A stretch of DNA of 64,000 bases, from contig JAJIRX010000032.1 in the NCBI GenBank assembly GCA_023853785.1, positions 434,001-498,000 on the forward strand, written 5' to 3'. Position numbers and translations under genes: made by a program. Below the pieces are notes generated by a model. That model saw only the letters and a program-made list of their open reading frames with translations, was not told the DNA's origin and ran no database searches. The DNA is from Psilocybe azurescens. Lineage: Eukaryota > Basidiomycota > Agaricomycetes > Agaricales > Agrocybaceae. Of this stretch, positions 36,413-49,100 are shown one piece after another (position 1 is the first letter of the stretch; every line of letters begins with the position of its first letter).

Positions 36413-36960
36413 TTGGACAGGATTTGAGGGAGATATAATGGTTGTAATGATCCAATTTTGTGTATTTGGCCCCGGGGCAGGGCGGGAATGAGTGCCGCCC
36501 CGGTCCCAGTCCCGGTCCCGGGTTTAAAACGCATGAAAAAGCTAGACAAAATTCCGATCAAAACGAGCCTAGAAACAGTCAAATCAGACAGGATTTGAGG
36601 GAGATATAATGGTTGTAATGATCCAATTTTGTGTATTTGGCCCCAGGGCAGGGCAGGAATGAGTGCCGCCCGGTCCCGGTCCCGGGTTTAAAACGCATGA
36701 AAAAGCTAGACAAAATTCCGATCAAAACGAGCCTAGAAACAGTCAAATCGGACAGGATTTGAGGGAGATATAATGGTTGTAATGATCCAATTTTGTGTAT
36801 TTGGCCCCAGGGCAGGGCAGGAATGAGTGCCACCCCGGTCCCGGTCCCGGGTGTAAAACGCATGAAAAATCTAGACAAAATTCCAATCAAAACGAGCCTA
36901 GAAACAGCCAAAACGGACACAATTTGAGTGATATATGTGGGTTGTAAACTTCCAATTTTT
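36413..36960. repeat. Tandem repeat of about 165 bp in U1 left arm
   Basis: Three close copies and one diverged copy. Each runs from an ACAGGATTTGAGGGAGATA block through a very GC-rich core (GGCCCC(G)GGGCAGGGC, then CCCGGTCCCGGTCCCGG) to GACAAAATTCCGATCAAAAC. The right arm has two copies plus the diverged one in inverted orientation (about 39590-39990). Confidence 0.85.
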
Positions 36961-36964
36961 GCTG

Positions 36965-37910
36965 TATTTAGCCTTGGACCAGAACATGAATTATCATTGA
37001 AAAAGTGAATGCCGGGCCTGGGAATTTTTGCATTGGGGCGGGAATATGTCCGGAATAGTGCTGGACATTGTAAACCGGGTCGGAAACATGAGATATTATT
37101 GAAAATAGTGCATGCCGGGCCCGGGAATTTTTGTAATGGGGCAGGAATATGTCCGGAAAAGTGCCGGAAATTGTAAACTGGGTCAGAAACATGAATTATT
37201 ATTGAGAATAGTGCATGCCAGGCCCAGGAATGGTTGCAATGAGGCAGGAATATGTCCGGAAACATGTATTATCATTGAGAATAGTGCATGCTGGGCCCAA
37301 AAATTTTTACAATGGGGTGGGAATATGTCCGGAAACATGAATTATCATTAAAAAAAGTGAATGCCAGGCCCGGGAATTTTTGCAATGGGGCGGGAATATG
37401 TCCGGAATAGTGCTGGACATTGTAAACCAGGTTGGAAACATGAATTATTATTGAAGATAGTGCATGCTGGGCCCAGGAATTTTGCAATGGAGCAGGAATA
37501 TGTCTGAACAAGTGCTGGACATGGTAAATAAGGTCGGAAACATGAATTCTTATTGAGAATAGTGCATACTGGGCCCGGAAATTTCTAAAATAGAGCAGAA
37601 ATATGTCCAGAAACATGTATTATCATTGAAAAAGCGCAGACTAGGCCTAGGAATTTTTGAAATGAGGAAGGAATATGTCCAGACAAGTGCTAGACATGCT
37701 GAATTTGGTCGGAAATGTGTATTATTATTGAAAACAATTCAGACCATGTCTGGGAATCTTTTAAATGAGCTGCAAATATGTCCTGACAGATGTCAAACAT
37801 GGAATTATGAGTTGAGTAGGCATGGAAATGTATAAAATAGTTTGTAAAATACCCCAGAAACATGGATTATCATTGACAAAGACTCATACTGGGTGTGGCA
37901 AGAGGTTAAA
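36965..37910. repeat. Tandem repeat of about 100 bp in U1 left arm
   Basis: About eight diverged copies of a unit containing GGGAATTTTTGCAATGGGG, GGAATATGTCCGGAA, GTAAACCGGGTCGGAAACATG and ATTGAAAATAGTGCATGC. Some copies lack one segment. Inverted counterparts lie in the right arm (about 38950-39590). Confidence 0.8.
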
Positions 37911-40337
37911 TAGCCTGTAAACATGTCTGATCAAGTCGATATAGACTGAGCCTTAAAACATGTATAATTGGTGCACAATTGCTTTGACTTGGTTCAGAAA
38001 CATGGAAAATATTCCACAATCATATTCTGGTATATGTATATAATCAACAAAAGACTCAGCTCATGTGCTGAAATGTAGAACACAGTCCAATGATCTTTTT
38101 GTACACTCATTTCCCTTTCAACTGCCCTGTCCTGTACTTTGTCTTATCACAATCTCTACACCTGGCCAAGGCTTGAAAAGGTACAGGTTGTAGGTGCACA
38201 TGAGAGTGTAAATTTGGTTAGCAAGTGCATACTATTCTATTGCCCATTATTTTTCTCCTTCTATACTTTCCCCAGGCAAGGTGTCAGTTAGTGAAATGAG
38301 TTGTGTGAATGAACCGCAAGTATGGGTGGTGAATGTGCATATGTAGAGGAGAAAGCATGTGCAGTGCTGCTTGTTAGTTGTCATGCCCGCCTTTCCATTG
38401 AATGTATTCTAAAATTCATGTCAAGCACTAAAAAGAACTGACAGACATTTCCACTGATTGTTAACATTATTAAGCAGATTGACATGGATGCATACTTGAT
38501 AAAATTATTGCTGGTTGGATACTGGTATTTAATGAAAACAAGAGTGTGGTTGCATTTAAAACAAAAACTAACGCTGGTCATAAAAGTTACAGAGCAGATT
38601 GAGAAACAAGCAAGTAGCACTCTGATTGTTACTGCCATTTGTAACTTGTGAAAGAAATTATACAAAGAGTGGAATAACCAAGGAAAAAGTAAAAGCAGCT
38701 GCAGCTTGCAGCTTGAACTGAAATGACCAATATGTCTACAGTTAGGTTAATTAACACAGATAAAATGAGGTATTGATACTAATTGCAATAGCAGTCAGAT
38801 ACTACAATGAATTGCACAAGAACTTCCACCCCATTTTGCTTTATAGAATTATAATCTGTATGTCTGGAATAGTTTACAGACAATTATACATATTTCGAGG
38901 CTCGGTCATATTGACCTGATCAGACATGTTTACAGACTATTTAACCTTTTGCCAGACTCAGTATGAGTCTTTGTCAATGATAATCCATGTTTCTGGGGTA
39001 TTTTACAAACCATTTTGTACATTTCCGTGCCTACTCAACTCATAATTCCATGTTTGTCATCTGTTCATACATATTTCCAGCCCATTTCAAAATTCCCAGA
39101 TATGGCCTGAATTGTTTTCAATAATAATACACATTTCTGACCCAGTTTGCTATACTCAACATATATCTGGACATATTCCCAAGTGTGGTCCGCATTTTTC
39201 AATGATAATTCATGTTTCCGGACATATTCCCACCCCATTGTAAAAATTTTTGGGCCCAGCATGCACTATTCTCAATGATAATACATGTTTCCGGACATAT
39301 TCCTGCCTCATTGCAACCATTCCTGGGCCTGGCATGCACTATTCTCAATAATAATTCATGTTTCTGACCCAGTTTACAATTTCCGGCACTTTTCCGGACA
39401 TATTCCTGCCCCATTACAAAAATTCCCGGGCCCGGCATGCACTATTTTCAATAATATCTCATGTTTCCGACCCGGTTTACAATGTCCAGCACTATTCGGA
39501 CATATTCCGCCCCAATGCAAAAATTCCCAGGCCCGGCATTCACTTTTTCAATGATAATTCATGTTCTGGTCCAAGGCTAAATACAGCAAAAATTGGAAGT
39601 TTACAACCCACATATATCACTCAAATTGTGTCCGTTTTGGCTGTTTCTAGGCTCGTTTTGATTGGAATTTTGTCTAGATTTTTTCATGCGTTTTACACCC
39701 GGGACCGGGACCGGGGTGGCACTCATTCCTGCTGCCCTGGGGCCAAATACACAAAATTGGATCATTACAACCATTATTTCTCCCTCAAATCCTGTCTGAT
39801 TTGACTGTTTCTAGGCTTGTTTTGATCGGAATTTTGTCTAGCTTTTTTCATGCGTTTTAAACCCGGGACCGGGACTGGGACCGGGGCGGCACTCATTCCC
39901 GCCCTGCCCCGGGGCCAAATACACAAAATTGGATCATTACAACCATTATATCTCCCTCAAATCCTGTCCAATTTGCATGATTCTGGGCTTGTTTAAATCA
40001 TATTTACAGTCCGGTTCTTTCCCGGTTGCTCGCTTATAATTTATTATGGTGTGTGCACCAATGCTTGTCAATTCATTGCAAAATTAAGGCTTTACCAGTT
40101 TCCTGTAGACACCCCAGAGCCACAGAATGTATGCCGGATAGCCTACAAAAATGCCTAGGTATGAGCCATTGAGCGGATTTACTGTACCATATCATATGGT
40201 ACAGTGTAGGCTGCCCAAAATGGAAGGGAAACATTCACTGGTTCAGAGGGACCACTGAACCCATATGATATGGTACACTGTAAATGTACTTTCTATCATA
40301 TCATATGTTACAGTGTAACATCGGTATGTGAAATATA

Positions 40338-40745
40338 ATGTTAGACACTCAGCAAATGTAGAAAGCAGCTATATGATTGTTCTACCTTAAATATAATGTT
40401 AGACACTGTTCAGAACAAGAGTAAGCATCTATACGAAGGTAGTGAAAAGTATGTGTACCTCAGCAAATGTAGAAAGCAGCTGAGGTACGAAAAGCGAATG
40501 CGCGAGTATAAATGAAAACGAGGGTGATGCGGAGAATGAGCTACATAGGAGGTGGAAGCAATACGTTGAACAAAATGAAGGATTGGCGAGACTAAATGGA
40601 GGGAGAGTGGTGATGAAGATATAGGAAGTGATAAAGGCATAAGGTGACTGAAAGGGTGAAGTGCGAAATAGGAAAGAGGAATCGAGAATGGAAGTGACGT
40701 GTCTGACTAAGAGATGAGTAAGCATAAACGAGCTGTCCTTCAACA
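40338..40745 (-). repeat. Left LTR of Copia-2 (main part; first 19 bp at 36034-36052)
   Basis: Together with 36034-36052 this makes a 427-bp LTR, split by U1. It holds internal duplications: ATGTTAGACACT twice and CAGCAAATGTAGAAAGCAGC twice. The second copy lies in a small hairpin (ACCTCAGC...GCTGAGGT). Confidence 0.92.
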
Positions 40746-40799
40746 CACCCCCCTCAACGTATTGCAAAACCAAGACGTTCCACGGCATCAAGGAACTTC

Positions 40800-43700
40800 A
40801 GGCGATGTAGAGGTTTGGTAAGAATGTCAGCAGGATTGGTCAAGCCTGAAGTGTGAAACGATTTGAAATGTTTGAGATTCTATGTGAGAACAAATGAAAT
40901 GATATCGGATGTCAATGTGCTTCACCTTGCTGTGAGATGAGTCGTTTTCGGACAAAGAGCGAGCACCTTCATTGTCGGGTTGCAATGACAAGAGGAGAAG
41001 GACAAGGAAGTTGTAGATAGGCAAGGGACGCACGAAGCCAGAGACCTTCCTGTAGAGCGAGTGAGAGCGACGTATTCTGATTCAGTTGAGCTCGTCGCAA
41101 TACAGGTTTGAGTTTTCGAGGACCAGCTGATAGGTCCTCCTGCCATCGTCCACAAGAAGCTGGAAGTCGATGCACGAGTGACTTTATCCCCAGCCCAGTC
41201 TGCATCGGAGTACCCATAAAGCGAAGCGCCAGAGGAAGTACCCCATAGTGAAGACGCAGGGATCGTGTTCCACTGAGATATCGTAGAACACGCTTTGCTG
41301 CAGCAAAGTGGCACGAGGAAGGTTTTGAGCAATGTTGTGATAGAAGAAGGACAGCAACTGATATGTCGGGACGAGAATGACGTTGAATGAATAGTAGAGA
41401 GCCGATTAGACGTTGGAAGGCAGTGACCAAGTTAGGGATGATGGGATGAATGTTGGTTTCACGACCAAAAGGATGAGCAACATCGATAGGAGTGGAGACG
41501 GGATTGCAGTTGATCAAACCATATTCATCGAGTAATGCATCAATATATGGCTCTTGATGAATCCAAAGCTCACGTGTACCAAGATCCCTCTCAAACTGCA
41601 CCCCTAGGAACTCCTTCACAGGTCCCAGGTCCTTGATCCCAAATGCTTTATCAATTTCCTCCTTGATGAAGCAAAGAAATTCGGAAGAGTTCGATCCCCC
41701 AACCCATCATCAACATGCATACCCAGCAAGCAATGAACATCCACCCCCCACCATCGCTTGAATATAAAAACGGCATGATCAAATTCAGAACGATTGAAGC
41801 CCAGCTTCTCCAAGACGGAGCGAAGTAGCTTATACCAGACACGGCTGGCCTGTTTTAAGCCATATAATGATTTGAGTAACCTCCACACCCCCTTGAATGG
41901 CGAAGAATAACCTTGTGGACATCGCATGTAAATGGTTTCGGTCAAGTCGCCCCAGAGAAACACGCGCGTGGCGTCAAACATTTGAGATGCCATGCATGAA
42001 TTGCAGCGTAAACGGCAATGAAACGAATGCTGACAGATTTAGCGACAGGGGCGAAGGTGGCATCATAATCGATGAAAGGGATTTGAGAAAAACCCTGCGC
42101 AACCAGTCGAGCTTTGTAAATCAGGGGACCACCTATTTCCAACAGCTTGAACTCCAGTACCCAACAACAACCAATCGCATTCACCCCTCCGGCAAAACAT
42201 CATCCACATACACCCCCATGCTCTTCAACATTTCCAATTCCTTGACGACAACTTTCCTCCATTCATCAGCATCTGGGCGAGCCATGGCTTCGGCATAGTT
42301 TGCAGGTGGAATAGACATGTCGTAACCTGGTGATGAAGGTACACGACGAATATCACTGCGGACGGACAACAGTGTCGATTCCCACAAAACGTCCTTGTCA
42401 CGAGAGAGGTAGTCTTCGACATCGAGAGACACTGTAAGATGCGAAGTAGGGCAGTCGTCGGACGGACGATCATCAAGAGCGCCCATGCAGCACAAACTCG
42501 CTGAAAGGATTGCCGTCGTCGAGATGCACAGGACCAGTTGGACCAGCATCAGGGGCGCCCTGTTGAAGTTGCCTCAGCTTCACGAGCCTCTCGATTGACG
42601 CTAAGTTTTTCTCGATGTTGGACGGACGCCTCAACCAGACGAGCGTGAAAGGATCCACGTTCAGTGGGCCGACGATCCCTGGAAGAAGAACGACGAGGCA
42701 GAGTGCGAATGGGATCTGGGGTAGGAGGGAGGGAAGAGTGGGGAACAGAATCACGAACAGGAGTCAAAGGCTCAACTAAAATAGGAACAAGCGAAGAAGA
42801 AGGGGAATTAATATCAGAAACAAGCTCGGGCGCATCGAGGTCGCCGTCAGTCACAAGACAAGGAGAAGAATCAGAAGAGGAGTCTACTGGACAAGAAGAG
42901 GAGGTAGGGTCAATTGAAGAAGAAAGTTGAGTTACATTTGAAGAAGAAGGTTGAGCTACAGCAGGATTGGAAACAGAAGATTGAACTACAGATGAAACAG
43001 AAGCGGCAGAGTCATTACAAGATGAAAGACAAGGTACAGTAGGGGAAGAGTCAATGGGTGGCAAGAAAGGAAGTGAAGAGTAATCTATAGGATTAACAGG
43101 AGGACAATGAAGTGCTTGGTACGGAATGTTTTCATCAAAAATAACATTAGAAGAGTTGAAAAAATGAAGGGACTTAATGTCGCGAAGACGATAACCACCC
43201 CACCTGGCGGATAGCCCATGAAAAGACATTCCACGGACTTTGCACCAAGTTTTGTTTGCTATTCCTCTGGGACATGTGCAAAGCAACGCGAGCCCCAGAT
43301 GTGCAGGTGAGAGAGATTTGGGGGACGACCGTACATAACTTCAAAAGGAGTGACGCCGTTGATGTTCAAAGTGGTTACGTTGAGGAGATAAGCGGCCGTT
43401 AGAGCGGCCTCACCCCAGTATGTCATGGGCAATTGGGCCGTTGTCAGCATAGCCAGAATGCGGCCTTGTACAGTGCGCATGAACCGTTCGACCTCGCCGT
43501 TCATCCAGTGTTCGCAGCGTGGTGTTACTTCAATTTCAATGCCATGATCATTGAGATATTGAGTGAAGGCACCCTTCCACTCGGTCCCGCCGTCGCATCT
43601 GAAACGCTTGACCTTGAAGCCAGTTCTCTTCTCCCATCGTTCTTTGACAGTGATGAACGCCTTGAGCATTGTGTCAGGAACTTTGTCAGCGACGAGCTGT

Positions 43701-45463
43701 AGGTTGTTGACCTTCATACCTACGCATCGAAATGCCACAAAGTATTTTTTCCTGTGTGGAGTTTCCACCGGAAAAGGTCCGCACGTGTCTCCAACTAGCA
43801 GTTCCAGTGGTGCGTGGGTATGTTGACCGACCGATCGTGGTGGATGTGGGGTGGCGACATGCTTAGCAATAATACACGGTTCACATTTGATGGGCTCGAG
43901 ATCCTTAATTTGTGATTTTAAGAGAGACTTCACCAAAGTTCGGTCGCATTCTCGCCAGGGTGTCCCAGACGAAGATGATGAAGATACAGTGAGTCGGGAA
44001 CCTTGGCGAACATGACGCGTTCATCCGAATGAGGACGAGGAATGAAGTCGGCGTTGAGACTAAACAAGTGATTGATCATCTCTCCAGATGCGAATGTGAT
44101 CCCGTTTTTGGAAAGGTGAACGCCTTTGTTCGAACGAAATTGCAACCAATGCCGGCGCTGTTCAGACGTCCAACCAATAATAGGTTAACCGCCGCACCTG
44201 GAGCGTGCAGGCAATTGTTGAGCTTCAGTCGGATGGTCCTGCCCTCGTAAGACACATTGACATAGCACGTTCCACCTCCTTGAGTTTGCAGGGTTCCCAG
44301 ATTCGCGGTTGTAACATTCCTAGCATCGGCTTCGTTGTATGAGTGAAACATTTCGCGTGATTTGATAAGGTGCGAGGTCAGCGCCAGAGTCGAGGAGTGT
44401 GGCATGTGCAGGTATTGACGTGAGTACGAAGCGCTGGATGAGTTGTCGTCGACGGACTCGACAGACTCGATCATCGCGACATGAGATCTCTCCGTCGTCG
44501 AGTGAATCCACCGCAGCCAAGGAGGCCATCTCCTTCTTAGTGGTGGCAGCAGCTGCAGCAGCAGCAGCAGCAGCCCTGTCTCTAGGGCCCTGACCTGCCA
44601 TCCCACCACCAGGATTGAAACAGTGATCGCGATCGTGCGACCGACCTTTGCAGTTTGTACAACGCACTCCGTTAGGATTATTGGGATGTTTTGCGATCGG
44701 ACGATTATCGGAATCTTTGGCGAGGTTGGAGTACTCAGAACCAGGACCATTCCGCTTGGCGGGAGACTCGGCTTCAATACGCTGACATTCAATCAGAAGT
44801 CGAGACACGATACAATCTAGGAGCGTGTCAGGAGCTGCGGCATCTTTCCCTCATCAATTGCCACCTTCTCCCTATCCATATGATCCTGATAAAGTTGAAC
44901 CATGAGTTGTTTGAAATTTGTCCAAGATTGGGAGGAGGGAAGACCACATAAGATGTGGTGGACAACGTCGGACTCGGGGTAGTGGACCGACATCACTAGG
45001 AGACGTTCGCGACCAGTACCGAAATTCAGCGATGTAGTTGTCGAAGTCCTTGTGGTCCTTGAGCTTCAATGTCGATAGACGTTCTTTGATTTCAAATTGT
45101 GCATTGATGTCAATATGCGCATATTTGGCTGAGATTCGTTGCCACAGAGTACACGCTGAGACGCCGTCTGCCACCTGCAGATTGTCAAAGATGAGCTGCG
45201 ATACACGTCGGAGCATAATTCCTCGTGCCTTGGAGTCTTCCTGCCACCACTTGTGGAAGCTCGCTGACGTATTCAGAGTTTGAGACAGCGGTCGGAGCCT
45301 TCGGTTCCGGAGAGATGGGATACAAATCCCATGGATTCACAGTCCCCTCGATGTGACCCCAATAACCTTCGTCCTTCAGGACTTGGGATATATGTCGCTT
45401 CCACCCAGGATAAGACGCAGCATTTTCGAGTAGCGGAATGTGTTCGAGCTTGATCGTCGACAT
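40800..45463 (-). pseudogene. Copia-2 gag-pol, many frame breaks
   Basis: Reading leftward from the ATG at 45463 (MSTIKLEHIPLLENAASYPG): gag, a CCHC zinc knuckle (about 44662-44620), a protease motif (LDSGAD, about 44390), a pre-integrase finger (LYLHHLRLGHPG, about 43960), and an integrase core with its two aspartates and glutamate context (GDTCGPF, RCDGGTEW, NGEVERF). A Ser-rich linker follows, then reverse transcriptase (YKARLVAQGFSQ, SLYGLKQA, HVDDGLG near 41725) and RNase H ([18 protein letters not shown]). The frame changes several times. Because the LTRs are almost identical, sequencing error in repeats is at least as likely as decay. Confidence 0.85.
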
Positions 45464-45616
45464 GACGAACGAGGGTTATGGCGATTTGGAATCGCAGAGA
45501 GCGTCGTTGGCAAGAGTTGCCGACGTTGGACAGAGTACGAGGTGTGAGCTGGCTGAGGTGTTCAGCTCCTGGCAGGAGATGTGAGGCGCGTGGGATCGTG
45601 CTTAAAGATCACTCTC

Positions 45617-45630
45617 CGGGGCCCATAACC
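45617..45630 (-). other. Primer-binding site of Copia-2
   Basis: Read on the minus strand, GGTTATGGGCCCCG follows the 5' LTR directly, identical to the Copia-1 site and near-complementary to the initiator tRNA-Met anticodon arm. Confidence 0.6.
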
Positions 45631-46058
45631 TGTTGATAACTTAAATATAATGTTAGACACTCAGCAAATGTAGAAAGCAGCTATATGATTGTTCTACCTT
45701 AAATATAATGTTAGACACTGTTCAGAACAAGAGTAAGCATCTATACGAAGGTAGTGAAAAGTATGTGTACCTCAGCAAATGTAGAAAGCAGCTGAGGTAC
45801 CGAAAAGCGAATGCGCGAGTATAAATGAAAACGAGGGTGATGCGGAGAATGAGCTACATAGGAGGTGGAAGCAATACGTTGAACAAAATGAAGGATTGGC
45901 GAGACTAAATGGAGGGAGAGTGGTGATGAAGATATAGGAAGTGATAAAGGCATAAGGTGACTGAAAGGGTGAAGTGCGAAATAGGAAAGAGGAATCGAGA
46001 ATGGAAGTGACGTGTCTGACTAAGAGATGAGTAAGCATAAACGAGCCGTCCTTCAACA
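45631..46058 (-). repeat. Right (5') LTR of Copia-2, intact
   Basis: 428 bp, TG...CA ends. This copy is uninterrupted at the position where U1 entered the other LTR, so it shows the empty target: AACTT-AAATATA-ATGTT. Confidence 0.93.
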
Positions 46059-46063
46059 GTCTG

Positions 46064-46150
46064 TCTCTCAGAATAGGTAAAAATATTCAAGAATATCCAT
46101 ACCATTGTTGTGTCGGACTGTTTCCGGCTAGCAAGGTTATCTGTTTCGAT
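46064..46150. other. Native spacer fragment between Copia-2 and U2
   Basis: 87 bp between the Copia-2 target duplication and U2, ending in the U2 duplication TTTCGAT (46144-46150). Confidence 0.5.
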
Positions 46151-49100
46151 CACATACTGATGTTACACTGTAACATATGATATGATAGAAAGTACATTTA
46201 CAGTGTAGCATATCATATGGGTTCAGTGGTCCCTCTGAACCAGTGAATGTTTCCCTTCCATTTTGGTAGCCTACACTGTACCATATGATATGGTACAGTA
46301 AATCCGCCTCAATGGCTCATACCCAGGCATTTTTGTAGGCTATCCGGCATACATTCTGTGGCTCCGGGGGTGTCTACAGGAAACTGGTAAAGCCTTAATT
46401 TTGCAATGAATTGACAAGCATTGGTGCACACACCATAATAAATTATAAGTGAGCAATCGGGAAAGAACCGGACTGTAAATGTGATTTAAATAAGCCCAGA
46501 ATCATGCAAATTGGACAGGATTTGAGGGAGATATAATGGTTGTAATGATCCAATTTTGTGTATTTGGCCCGGGGCAGGGCGGGAATGAGTGCCGCCCCGG
46601 TCCCGGTCCCGGGTGTAAAACGCATGAAAAAGCTAGACAAAATTCCGATCAAAACAAGCCTAGAAACAGCCAAATCGGACAGGATTTGAGGGAGATATAA
46701 TGGTTGTAATGATCCAATTTTGTGTATTTGGCCCCGGGGCAGGGCGGGAATGAGTGCCGCCCCGGTCCCGGCCCCGGGTGTAAACGCATGAAAAATATAG
46801 ACAAAATTCCGATCAAAACAAGCCTAGAAACAGCCAAATCGGACAGGATTTGAGGGAGATATAATGGTTGTAATGATCCAATTTTGTGTATTTGGCCCCG
46901 GGGCAGGGCGGGAATGAGTGCCGACCCGGTCCCGGTCCCGGCTGTAAAAACGCATGAAAAAATCTAGACAAAATTCCAATCAAAACGAGCCTAGAAACAG
47001 CCAAAACGGACACAATTTGAGTGATATATGTGGGTTGTAAATTTCCAATTTTTGCTGTATTTAGCCTTGGACCAGAACATGAATTATCATTGAAAAAAGT
47101 GAATGCCGGGCCCGGGAATTTTTGCAATGGGGCGGGAATATGTCTGGAATAGTGCCAGACATTGTAAACCGGGTCGGAAACATGAATTATTATTGAAAAT
47201 AGTGCATGCTGGGCCCGGGAATTTTGTAATGCAGCGGGAATATGTCTGGAAAAGTGCCGGAAATTGTAAACTGGGTCAGAACATGAATTATTATTGAGAA
47301 TAGTGTACGCCAGGCCCAGGAATGGTTGCAATGAGGCAGAAATATGTCCGGAAACATGTATTATCATTGAGAATAGTGCATGCTGGGCCCAGGAATTTTT
47401 GCAATGGGGCAGGAATATGTCCGGAATAGTGCCGGACATTGTAAACCGGGTCGGAAACATGAATATTATTGAAAATAGTGCATGCTGGGCCCGGGAATTT
47501 TTGTAATGGGGCGGGAATATGTCCGGAAAAGTGCCGGAAATTGTAAACTTGGTCAGAAACATGAATTATTATTGAGAATAGTGCATGCCAGGTCCAGGAA
47601 TGGTTGCAATGAGGCAGGAATATGTCCGGAAACATGTATTATCATTGAGAATAGTGCATGCTGGCCCCAGGAATTTTTAAAATGGGGTGGGAATATGTCC
47701 GGAAACATGTATTATCATTGAGAATAGTGCATGCTGGGCCCAGGAATTTTTACAATGGGGTGGGAATATGTCCGGAAACATGAATTATCATTGAAAAAAG
47801 TGAATGCCGGGCCGGGAATTTTTGCAATGGGGCAGGAATATGTCCGGAATAGTGCCGGACATTGTAAACCAGGTTGGAAACATAAATTATTGAAGATAGT
47901 GCATGCTGGGCCCAGGAATTTTTGCAATGGAGCAGGAATATGTCTGAACAAGTGATGGACATGGTAAATGAGGTCGGAAACATGAATTCTTATTGAGAAT
48001 AGTGTATACTGGGCCTGGAAATTTCTAAAATAGGGCAGAAATATGTCCAGAAACATGTATTATCATTGAAAAAGTGCAGACTAGGCCTAGGAATTTTTAA
48101 AATGGGGAAGGAATATGTCCAGACAAGTGCTAGACATGCTAAATTTGGTCGGAAATGTGTATTATTATTGAAAACAATTCAGACCATGTCTGGGAATCTT
48201 TTAAATGAGCTGCAAATATGTCCTGACAGATGTCAAACATGGAATTATGAGTTGAGTAGGCATGGAAATGTATAAAATAGTTTGTAAAATACCCCAGAAA
48301 CATGGATTATCATTGACAAAGACTCATACTGGGTGTGGCAAGTGGTTAAATAGCCTGTAAACATGTCTGATCAAGTTGATATATACTGAGCCTTAAAACA
48401 TGTATAATTGGTGCACAATTGCTTTGACTTGGTTCAGAAACATGGAAAATATTCCACAATCATGTTCTGGTATATGTATATAATCAACGAGAAGACTCAG
48501 CTCATGTGCTGAAATGTAGAACACAGTCCAATGATCTTTTTGTACACTCATTTCCCTTTCAACTGCCCTGTCCTGTACTTTGTCTTATCACAATCTCTAC
48601 ACCTGGCCAAGGCTTGAAAAGGTACAGGTTGTAGGTGCACATGAGAGTGTAAATTTGGTTAGCAAGTGCATACTATTCTATTGCCCATTATTTTTCTCCT
48701 TCTATACTTTCCCCAGGCAAGGTGTCAGTTAGTGAAATGAGTTGTGTGAATGAACCGCAAGTATGGGTGGTGAATGTGCATATGTAGAGGAGAAAGCATG
48801 TGCAGTGCTGCTTGTTAGTTGTCATGCCTGCCTGTCCATTGAATGTATTCTAAAATTCATGTTAAGCACTAAAAGAACTGACAGACATTTCCACTGATTG
48901 TTAACATTATTAAGCAGATTGACATGGATGCATACTTGATAAAATTATTGCTGGTTGGATACTGGTATTTAATGAAAACAAGAGTGTGGTTGCATTCAAA
49001 ACAAAAACTGATGCTGGTCATAAAAGTTACAGAGCAGATTGAGAAACAAGCAAGTAGCACTCTGATTGTTACTGCCATTTGTAACTTGTGAAAGAAATTA

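Larger units (their letters stand above)
36053..40330. mobile_element. Foldback transposable element U1, nested in Copia-2 LTR
   Basis: 4278 bp bounded by the perfect 7-bp duplication AAATATA (36046-36052 and 40331-40337). The left arm (about 36053-37970) and right arm (about 38881-40330) are inverted copies of each other, unequal in length because of repeat-copy number. They enclose a unique loop of about 0.9 kb (37971-38880). The arms consist of a palindrome-rich tip, a unit of about 165 bp in 2-3 copies plus a diverged one, and then units of about 100 bp. The outermost bases differ between ends: CAGCTAGATATG on the left, GGTATGTG on the right. I see no protein, so it must be mobilised in trans. 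The architecture resembles Drosophila FB elements, but their duplications are 9 bp. Confidence 0.88.
36034..46058 (-). mobile_element. Ty1/copia LTR retrotransposon Copia-2, carrying nested U1
   Basis: Minus-strand copia element with LTRs that start TGTTGATAAC and end CCTTCAACA (canonical TG...CA). The 5-bp target duplication GTCTG lies at 36029-36033 and 46059-46063. The left LTR is interrupted 19 bp from its edge by the foldback element U1 (36053-40330). Without U1 the element is about 5.74 kb. The two LTRs differ by one substitution and one C-run length, so the insertion is very recent. Confidence 0.93.

Noticed and set aside
36579..37616. Long ORFs in the U1/U2 arms (up to 249 codons)
   Set aside because: They are read-through of the tandem units, occur in both arms and both strands, and repeat the same peptide phrases with frame changes; not protein-coding.
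36965..37910. CRISPR-like regularly spaced repeats in the foldback arms
   Set aside because: The roughly 100-bp units are diverged along their whole length with no unique spacers, and this is nuclear fungal DNA.
38381..38665. Hydrophobic minus-strand ORF in the U1 loop, also present in U2
   Set aside because: It is present in both copies only because the loops are nearly identical. It is shortened by an indel in U2 and has no recognisable domain or splice structure.
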